Below are positions 8,739 to 17,735 of a DNA stretch of 64,000 nucleotides, piece by piece. Both the position numbers and the translations under genes were made by a program. The stretch covers positions 123,933 through 187,932 of the forward strand of contig NZ_JAIUZI010000006.1 in assembly GCF_020171285.1 (NCBI RefSeq). The letters run 5' to 3'. The first letter of the stretch is position 1. Each line of letters begins with the position of its first letter. This DNA comes from Seohaeicola saemankumensis (GTDB taxonomy: Bacteria; Pseudomonadota; Alphaproteobacteria; Rhodobacterales; Rhodobacteraceae). The notes below the pieces were generated by a model. The model was not told the origin of the DNA, ran no database searches, and worked only from the letters and a program-made list of their open reading frames with translations.

Positions 8739-9191
8739 ATGACACTACGACGTGCGATTTTGCCTGTGATTGCCCTGCTGGCCTTGTTTCTCGCCGCGGG
8801 GGCGCGTGCCGATCAGCCAATATTCTATTCGCACGATGGCGCGGCGATCGGTGGATACGATACGGTGTCCTATTTCACCTCCGGCGCGCCTGTCCGTGGT
8901 CGTCCTGACATCGCCGTGATGTGGAAAGGGGCGGTCTGGCTGTTTTCCAGCATGAGCAACCGGGAAATGTTCGAGGCCAATCCACGTGCCTATGCGCCGC
9001 AATTCGGTGGCTACTGCGCCTATGGTGTTTCCCGTGGCTACACGATGGAAACTGATCCAACGTCCTGGCAGATCATTGGTGGCAAATTGTACCTGATCCA
9101 CGATTCCGGAGTGCTGGCGCTCTGGACCCGCGACACGGTCGGGAACATCGCGCTGAGCGAGGCAAATTGGCCGGATGTTCTGTTCGACTGA
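8739..9191 (+). CDS. Exported YHS domain protein
   Basis: 150 residues. A signal peptide ends at ARA-D (~23). The YHS-type core follows: IGGYDTVSYF, then MFEANPRAYAPQFGGYCAYGVS. YHS domains are linked to metal binding; this exported single-domain form is common in proteobacteria, with no firm function. The ATG at 8739 is chosen because it starts the signal peptide; an earlier in-frame start would add an unlikely N-terminus. Confidence 0.85.
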   Translation: MTLRRAILPVIALLALFLAAGARADQPIFYSHDGAAIGGYDTVSYFTSGAPVRGRPDIAVMWKGAVWLFSSMSNREMFEANPRAYAPQFGGYCAYGVSRGYTMETDPTSWQIIGGKLYLIHDSGVLALWTRDTVGNIALSEANWPDVLFD

Positions 9192-9239
9192 AACGCGCCG
9201 ACGACGGGGCAAATTCCGCCGAGTCTTCAAAAAAATTTC

Positions 9240-9372
9240 CCTACCCCTCTTTTTTTCTGCAAAGAGGTGCCTAAATATCACAGTAACCGCGGACCGGAAC
9301 TGCCGCGTGTTATTTCACTGTCCCTCGTTCCATACCTCAGCGCCTAGTGCCCGAAGCACCGGGCGCTTTTTT
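9240..9372 (+). ncRNA. Possible structured small RNA or long 3' UTR
   Basis: No reading frame fits between the YHS gene and the CoA-binding gene. The stretch has a CCTCTTT/AAAGAGG hairpin (9246-9267), an AACCGCGG/CCGCGTGTT hairpin (9285-9311) and a terminator at the end. No clear promoter was seen, so it may be the 3' UTR of the YHS mRNA. Confidence 0.35.
9339..9372 (+). terminator. Rho-independent terminator
   Basis: AGCGCC ... GGCGCT outer stem with an inner GTGC/GCAC stem, followed directly by TTTTTTC. Confidence 0.7.
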
Positions 9373-9401
9373 CTTGTCCTGGACCGCGATAGGGTGCGCG
9401 T

Positions 9402-9872
9402 ATGACCGACTATTCCGATCAGCTTTTGAAACAGATCCTGCAACGCACCAAATCCATCGCCGTCGTGGGTGTGTCGATGAATCCGGTACGTCCCAGTTAC
9501 TACGTCGCACGATACCTGGGGCTAAAAGGGTTCACGGTGATTCCGGTGAACCCCGGTCACGCGGGCAAGCAGTTGTTCGGTCAGACGGTTGTCGCATCAT
9601 TGCGTGATATCGGGCGCCCGGCGGACATGGTCGACATTTTCCGCCGGTCCGAAGCAGTACCCGCCATCGTGGACGAAGCACTGGCGGCGTTTCCGCAATT
9701 GCAGACAGTGTGGATGCAGATCGGTGTTGAGAACGAAGAGGCGGCCGCCAAGGCGGAAGCGCGCGGAGTAACGGTGATCCAGAACCGTTGCCCGAAAATC
9801 GAATATCAACGCCTTTTTGGTGAGTTGCGGATGGGTGGTTTTGCAACTGGAGTAATTTCCTCCAAGTTATAG
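9402..9872 (+). CDS. CoA-binding (Rossmann) domain protein
   Basis: 156 residues forming one CoA-binding domain: SIAVVGVSMNPVRPSYYVA near the start, VIPVNPGHAG (~48-57), then VWMQIGVENEEAAAKAE and the closing NRCPKIEYQRL. This single-domain family (YccU-like) resembles the CoA-binding part of succinyl-CoA synthetase; its reaction is not established. It begins 30 bases after the terminator, so it probably has its own promoter. Confidence 0.85.
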   Translation: MTDYSDQLLKQILQRTKSIAVVGVSMNPVRPSYYVARYLGLKGFTVIPVNPGHAGKQLFGQTVVASLRDIGRPADMVDIFRRSEAVPAIVDEALAAFPQLQTVWMQIGVENEEAAAKAEARGVTVIQNRCPKIEYQRLFGELRMGGFATGVISSKL

Positions 9873-9914
9873 CTGCGCCCGGACAGATCGCCAGGACGCG
9901 GCGATGCCGGTCGG

Positions 9915-10331
9915 TCAGCTTGTGGTCGCCGCCGCCAGGGCGGTGTCCAAAAGTGCCTTGATTTCGCTTTCGCTTGTTCCCGCGACAATGCGGCCGAGTT
10001 CCTGATCGCCCTTGAGAACGATCAGGGTCGACCGGCGCGGAATGCGGCGCGAGGTGCTGACCGGTTCGCGGCCGAAATCGTCCCAGTCGACGCGTACAAA
10101 GACGACATGCCTGTCATAGTCGGGATTCGCGCCGCGAAGGCTGTTGATAATCCGCTCTTGCCGCGCGCAGGTGGAGCACCAGTCTGCGGCGTAGTCGACA
10201 AAGACGGTCTTGCCCTCGGACAGGGCCTTTTCGATCACGCCGGGGGCGTAGTCCACCGACGATCCGGCCAATGTGGCGACCGGCAGAGTGGCAAAGGCGG
10301 CGAAAGTGGTCATGAAGGTTCTGCGTTTCAT
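9915..10331 (-). CDS. Exported thioredoxin-like protein
   Basis: 138 residues with an N-terminal MKRRTF start and hydrophobic export signal, then a thioredoxin fold with active site WCSTC (~51-55) and DWDDFG. The missing cis-Pro context (PRRSTLIVL) is close to the usual one. It should work in the periplasm as a thiol reductase fed by the CcdA-like membrane protein encoded 18 bases upstream. Together they are a minimal DsbD-like electron path, perhaps for cytochrome c or damaged cysteine repair. Confidence 0.85.
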   Translation of the reverse strand: MKRRTFMTTFAAFATLPVATLAGSSVDYAPGVIEKALSEGKTVFVDYAADWCSTCARQERIINSLRGANPDYDRHVVFVRVDWDDFGREPVSTSRRIPRRSTLIVLKGDQELGRIVAGTSESEIKALLDTALAAATTS

Positions 10332-10349
10332 CTGGAAAACTCCGCTGTG

Positions 10350-11063
10350 TCAGATGGCAATGGAGAGATCGTTGAACCAGGCAGGCAGGTTTCGGACCGC
10401 CCAGGCTTCGATCACGTGATGCACGTTGAATAGGATGGCGAGGCCGACCAGCACAAAGACCGCGCCGAGAATCGGCTTGGACTGCGCCGCGAGACCGTTG
10501 AGCCGGTTGGTGCGTTGCCGGATCAGTTTCTGCCCGCCAAGACCCAGGCCCAGAACCAGAGTGGATACGCCGGCGGCAAAAGCGCACATGATCATGAAGG
10601 ACCAGAGCAGGTTTTCGCCTTGGCTGGCCAAAGCGATCGCGCCGCCCAGCGTCGGCCCGATGCAGGGCGACCAGACCGCGCCCAGCAGCAATCCGCCAAC
10701 GAACTGGCCGGAAAGGCCGCCGCTGTCCGCGCTGCTGATCGCACGATCCGCCCCCGAGGACAGCCCGGCAAAAGCGGTTTCGAAACGCGCCGCCAAAGGC
10801 GGTGTCAACAGGATCGCGCCAAAACCGATCATCAATGCGGCGCCGATCTGCGATAGCAACTCTTGTGTCAGGCCCAGCGAATAACCGACGGTCGCAACCA
10901 GCATGCCAAAGGCGACAAACGACAGGCTCATGCCGGCGGCAAGTGCATAGGGGCCGCGCGGGTCTGCCATCAGGGCCGAGCCCAGGACAATGGGCAAAAC
11001 CGGCAGGACGCAGGGGTTGATGAGGGTCAGCAGACCAGCGAGATAGCCAAAAACAAGTTCCAT
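10350..11063 (-). CDS. CcdA/DsbD-type membrane electron carrier
   Basis: 237 residues with six or seven membrane helices. The first helix holds the family motif INPCVLPVLP (~16-25), with one redox cysteine, and a second conserved cysteine sits in WSPCIGPTLG (~130). Such proteins carry electrons from cytoplasmic thioredoxin to periplasmic thioredoxin-like partners. The partner is the next gene downstream. Confidence 0.88.
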   Translation of the reverse strand: MELVFGYLAGLLTLINPCVLPVLPIVLGSALMADPRGPYALAAGMSLSFVAFGMLVATVGYSLGLTQELLSQIGAALMIGFGAILLTPPLAARFETAFAGLSSGADRAISSADSGGLSGQFVGGLLLGAVWSPCIGPTLGGAIALASQGENLLWSFMIMCAFAAGVSTLVLGLGLGGQKLIRQRTNRLNGLAAQSKPILGAVFVLVGLAILFNVHHVIEAWAVRNLPAWFNDLSIAI

Positions 11064-11185
11064 GTCCGCGTTTTAACGCGGGCTGGTCTGATACGGCACC
11101 AAAATGAAATCACATCGTCGCGATGGGGTGTAACCTTGGCCGGGGGGAGGCCGGCTGGCCATGTCGCCAGAGGTCAGGCGTCGGA

Positions 11186-11252
11186 TCGGGGGGCGCTGCC
11201 CCCTCGGCCTTCGGCCTCACCCCCGGAGTATTTGCCGAAGAGATGAAAGGGG
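11186..11252. repeat. Intergenic palindromic repeat, copy B
   Basis: Same layout as copies at 2996 and 38066: GGGGGCGCTGCCCCC, hairpin CGGCC ttc GGCC, then the GGAGTATTTGCCGAAGAGA tail. It lies 14 bases past the hisE stop. The rest of 11064-11265 shows no gene. Confidence 0.8.
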
Positions 11253-11265
11253 GGAGGCAAGCGGT

Positions 11266-11580
11266 TTAGGGTTGGCGCGCGGATTTTTCGGCGATGCCGC
11301 TGGTGCCCTGACGGCGCTGTAACTCTCCTAGCACGTCATCGAGCGGGATGTCGCGGGCGGCCAGCATGACCAGAAGGTGGTAGAGGACGTCGGCGGCCTC
11401 GTATGTGAGGTTTTCGCGGTCGTTTCTGACGGCGGCGATGATTGCTTCGATCGCCTCTTCACCAAACTTTTCGGCACATTTCTCGGGGCCCTTGGCAAGG
11501 AGCTTGGCTGTCCAGCTGCTATCGGGATCGGCGGATTTGCGCGTCTCTATGGTCGCGGCCAGATCGTGAAGCACGCTCAT
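11266..11580 (-). CDS. hisE: Phosphoribosyl-ATP diphosphatase
   Basis: 104 residues, the usual size of stand-alone HisE. The all-alpha MazG-like fold is visible with [14 protein letters not shown] and the metal motif [13 protein letters not shown]. It hydrolyses phosphoribosyl-ATP to phosphoribosyl-AMP, step 2 of histidine synthesis. Its start overlaps the end of hisF by four bases (ATGA), so the two are coupled. Confidence 0.95.
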   Translation of the reverse strand: MSVLHDLAATIETRKSADPDSSWTAKLLAKGPEKCAEKFGEEAIEAIIAAVRNDRENLTYEAADVLYHLLVMLAARDIPLDDVLGELQRRQGTSGIAEKSARQP

Positions 11581-12338
11581 GTCAGCCTCATCGGGATGCC
11601 GGCGGCGGCCATGTGTTCCTTGGCCTCGCGGATGGTGTAATCGCCGAAGTGAAAGATCGAGGCGGCCAGCACTGCGCTGGCGCCGCCCTTGGTGACGCCT
11701 TCGACCAGGTGATCGAGTGTGCCGACACCGCCCGAGGCGATCACCGGCACGTCGACCGCATCGGAAATCGCGTGGGTCAGCGGCAAGTTGAAGCCAGCGC
11801 GGGTGCCGTCGCGGTCCATCGACGTGAGCAGGATCTCGCCCGCGCCCTTGGCGGTGACGGTGCGGGCGAATTCCACTGCGTCAATGCCGGTCGGTCGGCG
11901 ACCGCCGTGGGTGAAGATCTCCCACCGGCTCGGTTCGACGGTCTTGGCGTCGATGGCTACGACGATGCATTGCGAACCGAACTGGTCGGCGGCCTCGGCC
12001 ACGACATCTGGGTTGGCGACTGCGGCGGAGTTGAAGCTGACCTTGTCGGCGCCCGCAAGCAGCAGGTCGCGCACGTCCTCTCGGCTGCGCACGCCACCGC
12101 CCACGGTCAGCGGAATGTAGCATTGTTCGGCGGTGCGCTGCACCACGTCGTACATGGTGCCTCGGTTTTCATGGGTGGCGTGGATGTCCAGAAAACACAG
12201 CTCGTCAGCGCCGGCAGCGTCATAGGCCTTGGCCGATTCCACCGGGTCGCCGGCATCGATGAGATCGACAAAGTTCACGCCCTTGACCACGCGGCCGTCG
12301 GCGACATCAAGACAGGGGATAATGCGGGTTTTCAGCAT
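11577..12338 (-). CDS. hisF: Imidazole glycerol phosphate synthase, cyclase subunit
   Basis: 253 residues starting [12 protein letters not shown], the standard HisF N-terminus with the catalytic Asp. Other motifs are [14 protein letters not shown], the VAIDAK strand and [13 protein letters not shown] for phosphate binding. HisF closes the imidazole ring with ammonia delivered by HisH (gene at 14884). The ATG at 12338 is chosen because upstream in-frame sequence is not HisF-like. Confidence 0.97.
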   Translation of the reverse strand: MLKTRIIPCLDVADGRVVKGVNFVDLIDAGDPVESAKAYDAAGADELCFLDIHATHENRGTMYDVVQRTAEQCYIPLTVGGGVRSREDVRDLLLAGADKVSFNSAAVANPDVVAEAADQFGSQCIVVAIDAKTVEPSRWEIFTHGGRRPTGIDAVEFARTVTAKGAGEILLTSMDRDGTRAGFNLPLTHAISDAVDVPVIASGGVGTLDHLVEGVTKGGASAVLAASIFHFGDYTIREAKEHMAAAGIPMRLT

Positions 12339-12442
12339 GACTGACGGAATAGAGCGCGGCGCGGCGCAGGGCAAGAGCATGCTGTTTGATTGCGCCGTTG
12401 TGTTGTGCCAGCCTCGGTTCGGAGACGTAAGAGGAGCCGGCC

Positions 12443-13204
12443 GTGAGCAGCAGGAATTTCGGAAACTACCCCAGCCTGAAGGGGCGCGTGGTTCTGGTGA
12501 CGGGGGGTGCATCGGGCATCGGGGCTGCAATTGTCCGGGGCTTTGTCGCCCAGGGCGCGCAGGTTGGAATTCTGGATTACGACGCCGAGGCCGCTGCCGG
12601 GCTGGCGCATGATCTGGGGTCGGGCTGCGATTGGGAATATTGCGACCTGCGCGATATCGCGGCCCTGCAACGGGCGGTTGCCGCCCTTTCGGATCGGTTG
12701 GGTCCGGTCACCGTTCTGGTCAACAACGCGGCGCGCGACGACCGGCACGGTTGGCAGGATGTCACCACGGAATACTGGGATGAACGTATGGCCAACAACC
12801 TGCGCCATATGTTCTTTGCCATACAGGCCGTTGCACCAGGCATGGCGGCGGCAGGGGGCGGATCGGTCATCAACCTCGGTTCGACATCCTGGGTCGAGGG
12901 GATGGGTGGCATGCCGGCCTATACGACGGCCAAGGCCGGCGTGCATGGGCTGACACGCGGCATGGCGCGGGATCTCGGGCCACAGCGCATCCGGGTCAAC
13001 GCGGTCTTGCCCGGTTGGATCATGACAGAACGGCAATTGGAACTTTGGGCCAGCCCGGAGGCGCTGGAGGCGCGCAAGGCGCAGCAATGCCTGCCGGAGC
13101 TGATCGACCCCGTCTACGTGGCGCGTATGGTGCTGTTTCTGGCATCGGACGACGCCGCGATGTGCAGCGCGGGTATCTATGTCGTCGACGGTGGGGGCAG
13201 TTAA
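12443..13204 (+). CDS. SDR family oxidoreductase
   Basis: 253 residues. It has the classical SDR cofactor motif VTGGASGIG (~19-27), NNAARDD, a catalytic Ser in NLGSTSW and the YTTAKAG active site, ending VYVVDGGGS. It uses NAD(P)H to oxidise or reduce an alcohol/carbonyl; the substrate is unknown. The start is a GTG at 12443 preceded by AAGAGGAG. It is divergent from hisF. Confidence 0.88.
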   Translation: MSSRNFGNYPSLKGRVVLVTGGASGIGAAIVRGFVAQGAQVGILDYDAEAAAGLAHDLGSGCDWEYCDLRDIAALQRAVAALSDRLGPVTVLVNNAARDDRHGWQDVTTEYWDERMANNLRHMFFAIQAVAPGMAAAGGGSVINLGSTSWVEGMGGMPAYTTAKAGVHGLTRGMARDLGPQRIRVNAVLPGWIMTERQLELWASPEALEARKAQQCLPELIDPVYVARMVLFLASDDAAMCSAGIYVVDGGGS

Positions 13205-13220
13205 CCGATACTATGTCGTG

Positions 13221-13562
13221 TCATGCCGGTTTGCGGCTGTGCAGGGTTTCGATCAGCCAGGCCAGCAGGCCAAGGGGAACACAGGCAAGGATGTAGATCA
13301 TCGCAGCGCCCCGGATCATCGGCATTGCGCTGGATACCATCGAATCCATCGCCGCCCCGCCCACACATCCGCCAAAACCGGCATAGAAGTCACCGCTGCA
13401 GCCCAACATCGGCAGAACGGAAATGACCACCAGCACCACTGCGACTGTTCCGCCTGTGACCATGATCGCGCGGGCGGCGGGGCTGGTGTAGCCGCGTCCG
13501 ACCGCCACCGCGACAAAAGCAGGCGCACCATAGAAAAAAGACAGCAGGACAGCGTTCAGCAT
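13221..13562 (-). CDS. Small membrane protein of unknown function
   Basis: 113 residues with three or four hydrophobic segments (roughly 1-20, 33-52, 80-103) and a short polar tail. A glycine- and cysteine-rich loop (LGCSGDFYAGFGGCVGG, ~53-69) lies between helices. I do not recognise a family. It sits 19 bases downstream of the hisA start, on the hisA strand but upstream of it, so it may be co-transcribed with hisA. Confidence 0.6.
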   Translation of the reverse strand: MLNAVLLSFFYGAPAFVAVAVGRGYTSPAARAIMVTGGTVAVVLVVISVLPMLGCSGDFYAGFGGCVGGAAMDSMVSSAMPMIRGAAMIYILACVPLGLLAWLIETLHSRKPA

Positions 13563-13581
13563 CGCAATGGTCCGGTTGGTT

Positions 13582-14304
13582 TCACGTCCTCAGTATGGCC
13601 AGCGCTTCTCCGAGGTCAATCGCTCCGTCATACAACGCGCGCCCCGAAATCGCTCCGTTCAGCGCCACACCGCAATCCCGCAAAGCGACCAGATCGGCCA
13701 GCGAAGACACCCCGCCCGACGCGATCACCGGGATCGAAACGGCGCGGGCCAGATCCGCCGTCGCCTCGACGTTTGGCCCCTGCATGGCACCGTCCCGCAT
13801 GATGTCGGTGTAGATGATCGCGGCGACACCTGCGTCCTCGAATGATCGGGCCAGGTCGGTAGCGTCGACATCGGTAACTTCGGCCCAACCCTTGGTCGCG
13901 ACCTTGCCGCCGCGCGCGTCGATCCCCACAGCGACCTGTCCGGGAAAATTGCGGGCGGCCTCGCGCACCAGATCGGGATTTTCGACCGCCACGGTTCCAA
14001 GGATCACGCGCGCCAGGCCCTTGCTCAGCCAGGTTTCGATGGTGGCCATGTCGCGGATACCGCCGCCCAATTGCGCCGGCACGTCGCAGGCTGCCAGAAT
14101 GGCCTCGACCGCTGCGGCGTTGACCGGTTCCCCGGCAAAGGCGCCGTTCAGATCGACCAGATGCAGCCAGTCGCAGCCCGCATCGACAAAGGCGCGCGCC
14201 TGGGCGGCCGGATCATCGTTAAACACCGTGGCCTTGTCCATTTCACCGCGCAAAAGCCGCACGGCCTGTCCGTCTTTTAGGTCGATGGCGGGGTATAGGA
14301 TCAT
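13582..14304 (-). CDS. hisA: ProFAR isomerase
   Basis: 240 residues beginning [20 protein letters not shown], the HisA signature. The barrel motifs [15 protein letters not shown] and [13 protein letters not shown] hold the catalytic Asp residues and both phosphate sites. HisA isomerises ProFAR to PRFAR, the substrate of HisFH. It belongs to the dispersed his cluster here. Confidence 0.96.
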   Translation of the reverse strand: MILYPAIDLKDGQAVRLLRGEMDKATVFNDDPAAQARAFVDAGCDWLHLVDLNGAFAGEPVNAAAVEAILAACDVPAQLGGGIRDMATIETWLSKGLARVILGTVAVENPDLVREAARNFPGQVAVGIDARGGKVATKGWAEVTDVDATDLARSFEDAGVAAIIYTDIMRDGAMQGPNVEATADLARAVSIPVIASGGVSSLADLVALRDCGVALNGAISGRALYDGAIDLGEALAILRT

Positions 14305-14434
14305 GACGGCGGCCTTTCGCTGGTTGTTGCGCGGTCTTTTGCATGGCGCGATGTGAATTGCAACGCGACCCCAAGTCAGGCTTGCCAGACTCGGGGGCGA
14401 TGGTCACTCTTTGGTCAAACAGGAGGGAGATTTC

Positions 14435-14833
14435 ATGAAACACCTGATTTTGGGAATGGCAACATCCGTGGCGCTGTGCTCGGCGGCACTGGCGGATCCT
14501 GTCGTGGGCATCTGGAAGACACAGCCCGGCGACACCGGCGGTTATCTTCACGTTCAGATCGCACCCTGCGGCAGCGCGATCTGCGGTACCATCAACACGG
14601 CATTCGAAAAGGGCGGCACGATTTCCTCAGACTACGAACATCTCGGCAAACAGATGATCTGGGGCATGACGGCCGACGGCGGCGGCGCCTATAGCGGTGG
14701 CAAGATCTGGGCGCCCGACAGCGACAAGACCTACAAGTCGAAAATGGCGTTGAACGGCAATACGCTCGAGGTCAAGGGCTGCGTCGCGGGCGGCATGATC
14801 TGCCGCGGCCAGAACTGGACCCGTATCAAGTAG
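14435..14833 (+). CDS. Exported DUF2147 protein
   Basis: 132 residues with a signal peptide ending ALA-D (~21), then DPVVGIWKTQPGD and CGSAICGTI, the DUF2147 pattern of a small secreted beta-rich protein with paired cysteines. The function is unknown. The ATG at 14435 follows an AGGAGGGAG ribosome site at the correct distance; the earlier GTG/ATG would spoil the signal peptide. It is transcribed against the surrounding his genes. Confidence 0.85.
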   Translation: MKHLILGMATSVALCSAALADPVVGIWKTQPGDTGGYLHVQIAPCGSAICGTINTAFEKGGTISSDYEHLGKQMIWGMTADGGGAYSGGKIWAPDSDKTYKSKMALNGNTLEVKGCVAGGMICRGQNWTRIK

Positions 14834-14883
14834 GCGCAGTCAGTTGCGTTGCATGACGCGGCCCGCCTCATGCACCAGCCGTG

Positions 14884-15522
14884 TCAAGGCTTCCAGGTGA
14901 GGAAATTGCCGATCATCCGCAGCCCTGCGGATTGGCTTTTCTCGGGGTGAAACTGCATCCCCAGCATGGCGTCGCGGCCAATGATGGCCGTGACATCGCC
15001 GGCATAGTCCACATGCGCCAGCCGCTGCGCCGGGTCGTCCACGCGAAAGTGGTAGGAGTGAACGAAATAGGCATGATCACCGCTTGCGATACCGTCCAGA
15101 ACCGGGTGCGGGTGATCGATCACCAGATCGTTCCAACCCATGTGCGGCACCTTCATGGCAGGGTCTGAAGGCTCGATCTTCACGACTTCGCCGCCGATCC
15201 AGTCCAGTCCGGGCGTGTCCTGATACTCACGTCCCCAAGACGCCATCAACTGCATCCCGACGCAGATGCCCAGAAACGGCTGTCCGCGTCTGTCGACCGC
15301 TTCGACCAGCGCATCAAACAGACCTGAATGGCCGCGCAGGGCCGCGGCGCAGGCCGGAAAGGCACCGTCGCCCGGAAGCACCACGCGATCGGCCTTGGCC
15401 ACAACATCGGCATCAGCGGTGACGACAACCGTGCCACCGTCGACTTCCCGCGCCATTCGTTGAAAGGCCTTTTCGGCAGAATGCAGGTTACCGCTTTCGT
15501 AGTCGATGATGGCTGTCAGCAT
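14884..15522 (-). CDS. hisH: Imidazole glycerol phosphate synthase, glutamine amidotransferase subunit
   Basis: 212 residues of class I amidotransferase type. The nucleophile Cys is in FLGICVGMQL (~80-89), the oxyanion region in VLPGDGAFP, and the catalytic His and Glu in MQFHPEKSQ near the C-terminus. It supplies ammonia from glutamine to HisF. Confidence 0.96.
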   Translation of the reverse strand: MLTAIIDYESGNLHSAEKAFQRMAREVDGGTVVVTADADVVAKADRVVLPGDGAFPACAAALRGHSGLFDALVEAVDRRGQPFLGICVGMQLMASWGREYQDTPGLDWIGGEVVKIEPSDPAMKVPHMGWNDLVIDHPHPVLDGIASGDHAYFVHSYHFRVDDPAQRLAHVDYAGDVTAIIGRDAMLGMQFHPEKSQSAGLRMIGNFLTWKP

Positions 15523-15594
15523 GGTCCACGCTCTGTTCCTGGCAAGGTCACTGCTGACTAGACCAGGGAAAGGGTAATTCCAAGATCAGATGCG

Positions 15595-16074
15595 TCAGCG
15601 CATGTGCAGCATTTCTGACAGTACGGATGGTGTGATCGGCGTGCCGTCGTTTTCGGCGGCGTGCCGGGCAAAGGTGTTGTATCCGGCGGGAACCATCGTT
15701 CCGCGCGCGGCGCTGTCCAGAAAGATGTACTTGGTATTGGCCGGCGACATCTCGAACCAGCTCGGGTCATCGAAGGTGCCCGAATAGACACCCAGCCGGT
15801 CCGGCCAGCGTTCGAACGTCAGGTGAGTTTTCGTACCGCAGTCGCCGCAGAAGTGGACGTAGACATTCTTGCCGCTTCCCGAGGATACATGCGTGTAAAC
15901 GCGCGCTTTTCCATCGGAAACGTCAAAACTGCCGATCTCGAAGATCGGTTCGATCATGCCCTGAGACCCGGTCGCGCGCTGGCAGAACTGACAGAAACAC
16001 ACCGTCACCCAAAGCGGGGCTGCAGTGACCCGATATCTCACAGCACCGCAAAGGCACCCACCGAGCTGTTCCAT
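15595..16074 (-). CDS. GFA family zinc protein
   Basis: 159 residues with the three zinc-binding cysteine pairs of the family named after glutathione-dependent formaldehyde-activating enzyme: GGCLCGAVRY at the start, CFCQFCQRATGS (~30-40), and FCGDCGTKTH (~85-94). Most members have no shown formaldehyde role. The ATG at 16074 follows a GGGAGGAT ribosome site. It lies between hisB and hisH on the same strand, yet has no known part in histidine synthesis. Confidence 0.88.
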   Translation of the reverse strand: MEQLGGCLCGAVRYRVTAAPLWVTVCFCQFCQRATGSQGMIEPIFEIGSFDVSDGKARVYTHVSSGSGKNVYVHFCGDCGTKTHLTFERWPDRLGVYSGTFDDPSWFEMSPANTKYIFLDSAARGTMVPAGYNTFARHAAENDGTPITPSVLSEMLHMR

Positions 16075-16123
16075 ACGATCCTCCCGACCTCGTTCACGGC
16101 GGGAGATTAACACGAAACGAGCG

Positions 16124-16711
16124 CTAGAGGGCTCCTTTGGTCGATGGCACCGCATCGCCCTTGCGCGGATCGGTCTCGACAGCTTCGCGCAGGGCGCGGG
16201 CCACCGACTTGAACGCGGCCTCTGCGATGTGGTGGCTGTTAAAGCCATGCAATTGGTCAACGTGCAGCGTAATACCGCCGTGCGTACTGAGCGCCTGAAA
16301 AAACTCCCGTACCAGTTCGGTGTCAAACGTGCCGATCTTTGGGGTCGGCAGATCGACATTCCAGATCAGGAACGGGCGCGCCGACAGATCCAGCGCACAG
16401 CGCACAAGTGTGTCGTCCATCGGCAGCAGACACGACCCGTAGCGCCGGATGCCCCGCTTGTCCCCCAGCGCCTGGGTCAGCGCCTGCCCCAGCGCGATAC
16501 CGGTGTCTTCGACGGTGTGATGATCGTCGATGTGCAGATCGCCCTTGGCGCGAATGGAGAAGTCGATCAGCGAATGGCGCGACAACTGGTCGAGCATGTG
16601 GTCGAAGAACCCGATGCCAGTCTGGTTGTCGTATGTGCCAGTGCCATCCAGATTGATGGTCACCGAGATCTCGGTCTCTGCAGTTTTTCGGGTGATGGTT
16701 GCGCTGCGCAT
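16124..16711 (-). CDS. hisB: Imidazoleglycerol-phosphate dehydratase
   Basis: 195 residues, the monofunctional length. It has [15 protein letters not shown] (~33-47), [16 protein letters not shown] with the Mn-binding His cluster, and the second half repeats it in [17 protein letters not shown]. It dehydrates IGP to imidazole acetol phosphate, just after the HisFH step. It is the first of the minus-strand his genes here. Confidence 0.97.
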   Translation of the reverse strand: MRSATITRKTAETEISVTINLDGTGTYDNQTGIGFFDHMLDQLSRHSLIDFSIRAKGDLHIDDHHTVEDTGIALGQALTQALGDKRGIRRYGSCLLPMDDTLVRCALDLSARPFLIWNVDLPTPKIGTFDTELVREFFQALSTHGGITLHVDQLHGFNSHHIAEAAFKSVARALREAVETDPRKGDAVPSTKGAL

Positions 16712-16917
16712 GGGTCTGGTCCTTTGACGTCGCGGTTCTTATAGGCCTGCGCGGCGCCAAGGAAAAGACGGCCCGCGAAAGCGGCCCGTGGCCGTTGCAC
16801 GCTTGCCCGCCTGGTACCGGCGGTATCTCTCGATGATGCGCCGGTTACCGGCAGGGATTGCGCCCCTGCACGCGATATGACAGCCTGCTCAGACAACGTT
16901 CAGGGACCCAGAATACC

Positions 16918-17157
16918 ATGACAACTTGCGTGTTTGTGCAGATCCGCTGCAAACCAGGAACCACCTATAAGGTCGCTGAAGATATTGCCCTGCGCGAGAT
17001 CCATTCAGAGCTGTATTCGACCAGCGGCGAATACGATTTGTTGATGAAGCTCTACATCCCCACGACCGAGGATGTCGGGAAGTTCATCAACGATCACCTG
17101 CTCGACATTGCTGGCATCGAACGGTCACTGACCACCATGACGTTCAAGGTGTTCTGA
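16918..17157 (+). CDS. Stand-alone Lrp/AsnC ligand-binding (RAM) domain protein
   Basis: 79 residues corresponding only to the C-terminal RAM domain of Lrp/AsnC regulators: CVFVQIRCKPGTTYKV, then STSGEYDLLMKLY and TTMTFKVF. There is no helix-turn-helix. Such proteins bind small ligands, often amino acids, and form oligomers that may modulate full-length Lrp proteins. The ATG at 16918 starts exactly at the domain. It is divergent from hisB, which makes an amino-acid sensing role plausible but unproved. Confidence 0.85.
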   Translation: MTTCVFVQIRCKPGTTYKVAEDIALREIHSELYSTSGEYDLLMKLYIPTTEDVGKFINDHLLDIAGIERSLTTMTFKVF

Positions 17158-17333
17158 GACCCGGCACAGGCACGACCTGGATACCTTCAGGGCCCGAGAT
17201 GAGCGTGGCCCGTTGGGATTGGCCGCTGATACTTCGGAAATTTTCGGGCAGGAGCGGCGCCTCAACTCGCGGGCTGAAACGACGAAGGGCCGCCCGAAGG
17301 CGACCCTATCGTTATCCTCCCGGAGGAGGAAAT

Positions 17334-17408
17334 TGGAGCGGGCGATGAGATTCGAACTCACGACCCTAACCTTGGCAAGGTTATGCTCTACCCCTGAGCT
17401 ACGCCCGC
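17334..17408 (-). tRNA. tRNA-Gly (GCC)
   Basis: Reverse strand gives acceptor GCGGGCG paired with CGCCCGC, D arm GCTC..GAGC, anticodon loop TTGCCAA, T arm GTGAG/CTCAT with GTTCGAA, and encoded CCA. Downstream on the same strand, a CCTCC/GGAGG hairpin and a GGGTCGCC/GGCGGCCC hairpin may end the transcript. Confidence 0.97.
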
Positions 17409-17582
17409 GTCCTTGGGTGAGGCGTGGAATATAAATAACCCCGCCGGGCTGCAAGAGGAAAAACACAGGCGGCGGAAAAAAAGTTCCGCGCGAACAAGGA
17501 AAGCGACGGAAAGCCGGTCCACCCGCGTTTCATTCAGGTAACCGGCGGACAGAAACCGCCCGGAACAGGGAGACGCGGGCCG

Positions 17583-17720
17583 ATGACCCGATTGGAAACA
17601 CTGAAACTCGGCTGCCTGTGTGTGGCCATCTGCCTGGGCCTTATCGTGCACCCGGTCAATTCCTCGCACAGCGCGGCGGCTGACAAACAAGGCATCGGTA
17701 TCAACCAGGCCAACGGATAA
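17583..17720 (+). CDS. Possible 45-aa small membrane or exported peptide
   Basis: MTRLETLKLGCLCVAICLGL followed by a polar 25-residue tail. It has one hydrophobic segment (~8-22) and a GGGAG ribosome site at 17567-17573. No family is recognised. It could be a single-pass peptide or a secreted short peptide; coding status rests on the ribosome site and amphipathic layout alone. Confidence 0.4.
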   Translation: MTRLETLKLGCLCVAICLGLIVHPVNSSHSAAADKQGIGINQANG

Positions 17721-17735
17721 GCGGATGCACCCGTT

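Noticed and set aside
16660..16896. Possible his leader peptide
   Set aside because: The only frame before hisB has no histidine run and overlaps the coding start of hisB out of frame.
17287..17333. Hairpins after tRNA-Gly as a firm terminator
   Set aside because: Stems are present but there is no T-run on the minus strand, so only a possible role is noted under the tRNA.
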